From contig NC_061798.1 in assembly GCF_021462225.1 (NCBI RefSeq), positions 19,056,820 through 19,120,819 on the forward strand: a DNA stretch of 64,000 nt. Reading direction: 5' to 3'. Both the position numbers and the translations under genes were made by a program. Below, in pieces: positions 61,260-64,000 of the stretch. Positions within the stretch are counted from its first letter, which is position 1, and each line of letters starts with the position of its first letter. The notes below the pieces were generated by a model. It searched no databases. It was not told where the DNA came from and saw nothing but the letters and a program-made list of their open reading frames with translations. The DNA comes from Girardinichthys multiradiatus (taxonomy: Eukaryota; Chordata; Actinopteri; Cyprinodontiformes; Goodeidae).

Positions 61260-61265
61260 AATAAA
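61260..61265 (+). terminator. Candidate cfap97 poly(A) signal
   Basis: AATAAA 375 bases after the cfap97 stop, followed by a T-rich stretch (gtattgttttttta). A reasonable 3' end, inferred by position. Confidence 0.5.
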
Positions 61266-61394
61266 CTCAGCCTGTATTGTTTTTTTATGCTGAAGTAGAA
61301 AGGGTGACATAAAATGTTTAAGATGTACACTTTCCATTATTACAGAGAAGGCCACTACATTGGATTTACAGAGCAGTTATTTGGGATACAGTGT

Positions 61395-61955
61395 CTTTTT
61401 GAAAGTATTCCTTCTCCTTGAACTTTTAAACATGGCTACTACTCTGATAGCCTCAAATTAAAATAAAGTCCAACCAGTTGCTTTCAGAAGGCACTTGTCA
61501 TGTAGTCCTTGGTCCTCATCATCAGGGAGACTAAGGACCACATGACGGGTCAGGGATAAAGTTGTGGAGATGTTTAAAGCAGGGTTAGCTTATAAAACTG
61601 TCCAACAGTCCATGATGTGTGGTTGAAAAACGTAACACTGCAAATCACCCACCATGAAATATATTGGTGGCAACGTCATGATGTTGGGATGCTTGTCTTG
61701 TTCAATGAGAAGAATAAGCACAAATATCAGCCTCTAGATGTTTGAAGCTGGTAGACTAACCTGAAAGGACCTACTGAAGTGAAAGGTGGTTCTAAAAAGT
61801 ATACAAAGGGGAAAAAACATGAAGCCCAGTGATAATTTTTCTTAGGCTTCACAACAATGTTGTGGTGGGCTACCGCACAAAATGCATAAGCTTGTGGATG
61901 TAACGTGAAAATGCGGAAAGATTCAAGGTGTACGAATACTTTTGCAGGGCTTCTA
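61395..61955 (+). mobile_element. Tc1-like relic between cfap97 and slc25a4
   Basis: The ends (ttgaaagtattccttctccttg and gtacgaatacttttgcaggg) are imperfect inverted copies. The body includes 'gggataaagttgtggagatg' and 'ttaaagcagggttagcttat'. Internally deleted to about 0.56 kb. Confidence 0.72.
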
Positions 61956-62181
61956 TTTTTGGAACCTCGTTTTAACAAAGACATCAGGAAACCCACAGGT
62001 TTCGTTAAATAATAAATTCACTTTCGCTTTTTTAATAATTAGAGGTTGTATATCAGGCATGTTTGCTCAGTAAACATTGCTGTTAATTGAGACTTGAGTC
62101 ATCAGTACTGAAGGAAACCAAATATGCCAGCAAAAGCGATGATTGTAAGGAGAACAGAGAGACTGGAGTATAGACAGAGTC

Positions 62182-62187
62182 TTTATT
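62182..62187 (-). terminator. slc25a4 poly(A) signal
   Basis: AATAAA on the minus strand about 350 bases past the translocase stop, giving a short 3' UTR. It is well placed, but no transcript evidence is available. Confidence 0.6.
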
Positions 62188-62535
62188 CTGAATAAATTAA
62201 TGTTTAAGGTGGAATACAAGGGTCAGAGTAGTCACAGCATATGATAGGAGCAGGAGGAGTGCTTGGCCTGTATCATAGTCTGTCATCACATCGTGTCCAC
62301 CGGCTTTTAAAACTGAGAGACTGCCTTTCAGCAGATGATTGATGGTATTTGTATATACACATTCCTGACGAGGCATAAACCCAGGTCTACACCTTTCCAT
62401 TCTCCTCCAGCTGGTTGCACAGGAGAGGTAGCCAACAAGCCCAGATTCTTAATTCACCGGGTTGGTGTCATGTATCACAAAAAATAAGACTTATACAAAT
62501 TAAAGGGGTCTCCTTGAGGGGTTGGGAGTGTGTGC

Positions 62536-64000
62536 TTAGAAGCTGAACTTTTTGATCTCATCATACAGCACCAGCACAAAGGCACCACCCATGCCTCTGA
62601 TCACATTGGACCAGGCACCCTTGAAAAAGGCCCGTCCTCCCTCGTCTTTCAGGATCTTCTTCCAGCAGTCAATTGTGCCCTTGTACATAATATCAGCTGC
62701 GGGATTTTAAACATCATTAATATCCATATACTGGTGCATAATGCACCAATTACGATTATGCTTAAGAAGAAGAACCACTCACCTCCTTTACGGCCGGACT
62801 GCATCATCATGCGACGTCTGACGGTGTCGAAGGGATACGAGATGATACCTGCTGCAGCTGTCACAGTCTGGGCGATCATCCAGCTGACAAAGATGTGGGT
62901 GTTCTTGGGATCTGGCAGCATGCCTAAATGAGGAAAGTCAAAGCATTTAAAATGCACAAAAACTGAATAGTGGGACATCACAGTATTGGCCTTTTTGTGA
63001 TATGGGTCATATGGGCAATACCCCTTGGCGGCATGAGAAGGGGAGGTATGCAACTACCTGATAAAAAAAAAAAATCTGTTTCACCTTGAACAAGTTTTCT
63101 CTTGCTTCAATGCATTTGCAGTCTATGTATAGTTGGCGCCCCCTGCCTGCTGAATTAGGAAATTAATTGTAGACTAATTAATATGGTTTGTGCGGGACTG
63201 CACAGCATTTTATCCCTGGTGTCTGAATAAGAGGCTCGCCCTTCTTTATTGTAACACCACTGCACCTCAATTTGTGTCGACCAGGTTTGTTTGCGCACCT
63301 TTTGCTGTGTCGAAGCATCCGAAGTAAGCCGCTCTGTAGATGATGATGCCCTGCACCGACACGTTGAAACCGAGATAAAGACCCTTGAGGCCATCGGTTT
63401 TGAATATCTTGGCAATGCAGTTTCCGAGTCCGGTGAACTCCCTCTCTGCTGGGCCCTTGCCGATGTCGGCAGCCAGCCTCGTCCTGGCAAAGTCGAGAGG
63501 GTAGACGAAGCAGAGCGAAGTGGCCCCAGCGGCACCGCCGGACGCCAGGTTCCCAGCAAAGTAACGCCAGAACTGTGTCTTCTGATCCACGCCACCGAGG
63601 AAGATCTTCTTGTACTTGTCTTTGAAGGCGAAGTTCAAGGCTTGGGTAGGGAAGTAACGGATCACGTTGGCCAGGTTGCCTCTCCAGAATGACACGAAGC
63701 CCTGCTCCTTCGGGATTCTAACAACACAGTCAATAATTCCTTTGTACTGCATCTCAGCGGTGATCTGTTTGCTGGCATGCTGCACCTATAAGGGAGAAAA
63801 CCAAGACGCTGCTTTACACCTGATGTGTTTTCAGGAGAAGTGTAAAAAAAAAAGTAAAACGAACAATTTGTCATTTTGACCTTTTCATGAAAGATGTGTA
63901 ATATCCTTCAGCTTGCCAGACATTATCTAGTTTAGTTTGCCCAGCAGTCTAAAAGGCAAATCCCAGTCACTTGACACTTCACTGCATATTGAATTACAGC
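62536..64000 (-). CDS. slc25a4: ADP/ATP translocase (mitochondrial carrier), exons 2-4; exon 1 off the right edge
   Basis: Inner-membrane carrier that swaps cytosolic ADP for matrix ATP. Minus-strand exons: 63785-63299 (487 nt), 62923-62783 (141 nt) and 62696-62536 (161 nt, stop TAA). The first two lengths equal those of vertebrate ANT genes. Exon 2 starts at residue about 38 ([19 protein letters not shown]). Carrier motifs are visible: [11 protein letters not shown] in repeat 2 and [15 protein letters not shown] in repeat 3; the latter contains the RRRMMM signature diagnostic of ADP/ATP carriers. The end is YDEIKKFSF. Exon 1, with about 37 codons including the first PxxRVK motif, must lie beyond 64000. 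The position next to cfap97 matches human SLC25A4, so slc25a4 is favoured over paralogues slc25a5/a6; sequence alone would not settle that. Confidence 0.93.
63786..64000. other. slc25a4 intron 1 (partial)
   Basis: Sequence upstream (in gene sense) of translocase exon 2. Exon 1 is not within the window. Confidence 0.8.

Overview
The window looks like nuclear DNA of a teleost fish. It is AT-rich, with short vertebrate-type exons split by long introns with GT/AG borders. It is full of Tc1-like DNA transposon relics, tRNA-type SINEs and non-LTR retrotransposon fragments typical of ray-finned fish. There are no bacterial-style operons, and most long open frames are chance frames or repeats. All protein assignments come from reading the translations against remembered family sequences; no database search was possible.

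Five protein-coding genes can be reconstructed exon by exon. (1) gucy1b1 (soluble guanylate cyclase beta-1), minus strand, start codon at 16704, running off the left edge; coding exons 1-8 are present and the cyclase domain is outside. (2) gucy1a1 (soluble guanylate cyclase alpha-1), minus strand, 33278 to 19988, 8 coding exons, complete, 666 codons. (3) ufsp2 (UFM1-specific protease 2), plus strand, 39823 to 47819, 12 coding exons, complete, 466 codons. (4) cfap97 (cilia and flagella associated protein 97), plus strand, start 50226, stop 60885, 4 coding exons, 456 codons. (5) slc25a4-type ADP/ATP translocase, minus strand, exons 2-4 at 63785-62536; exon 1 lies beyond the right edge.

The two cyclase genes lie in tandem on the same strand, alpha upstream of beta. 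Their products form the obligate heterodimer that binds nitric oxide through the beta-subunit heme and makes cGMP. The ufsp2 - cfap97 - slc25a4 group matches the UFSP2/CFAP97/SLC25A4 neighbourhood of human 4q35, and the cyclase pair corresponds to human 4q32, so this window joins two blocks that are separated on one human chromosome arm. ufsp2 and gucy1a1 are divergent across about 6.5 kb; cfap97 and slc25a4 converge.

Introns and spacers are largely repeats. They include one apparently intact 1.61-kb Tc1 element with a 334-codon DD34E transposase (55070-56679, intron of cfap97), one dead 1.2-kb Tc1-like element whose second catalytic Asp is Asn (27741-28947, intron of gucy1a1), a 549-bp long-TIR element inserted in an older Tc1 relic between the two cyclase genes (17375-17923), a fold-back element inserted in another relic (2537-3076), LINE remnants (4.6-6.6 kb and 34.4-34.9 kb), several SINE copies and many Tc1 scraps. 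The least explained item is a 165-codon open frame with one predicted membrane helix, in a GC-richer, poly(A)-signal-terminated unit inside a cfap97 intron (53514-54011).
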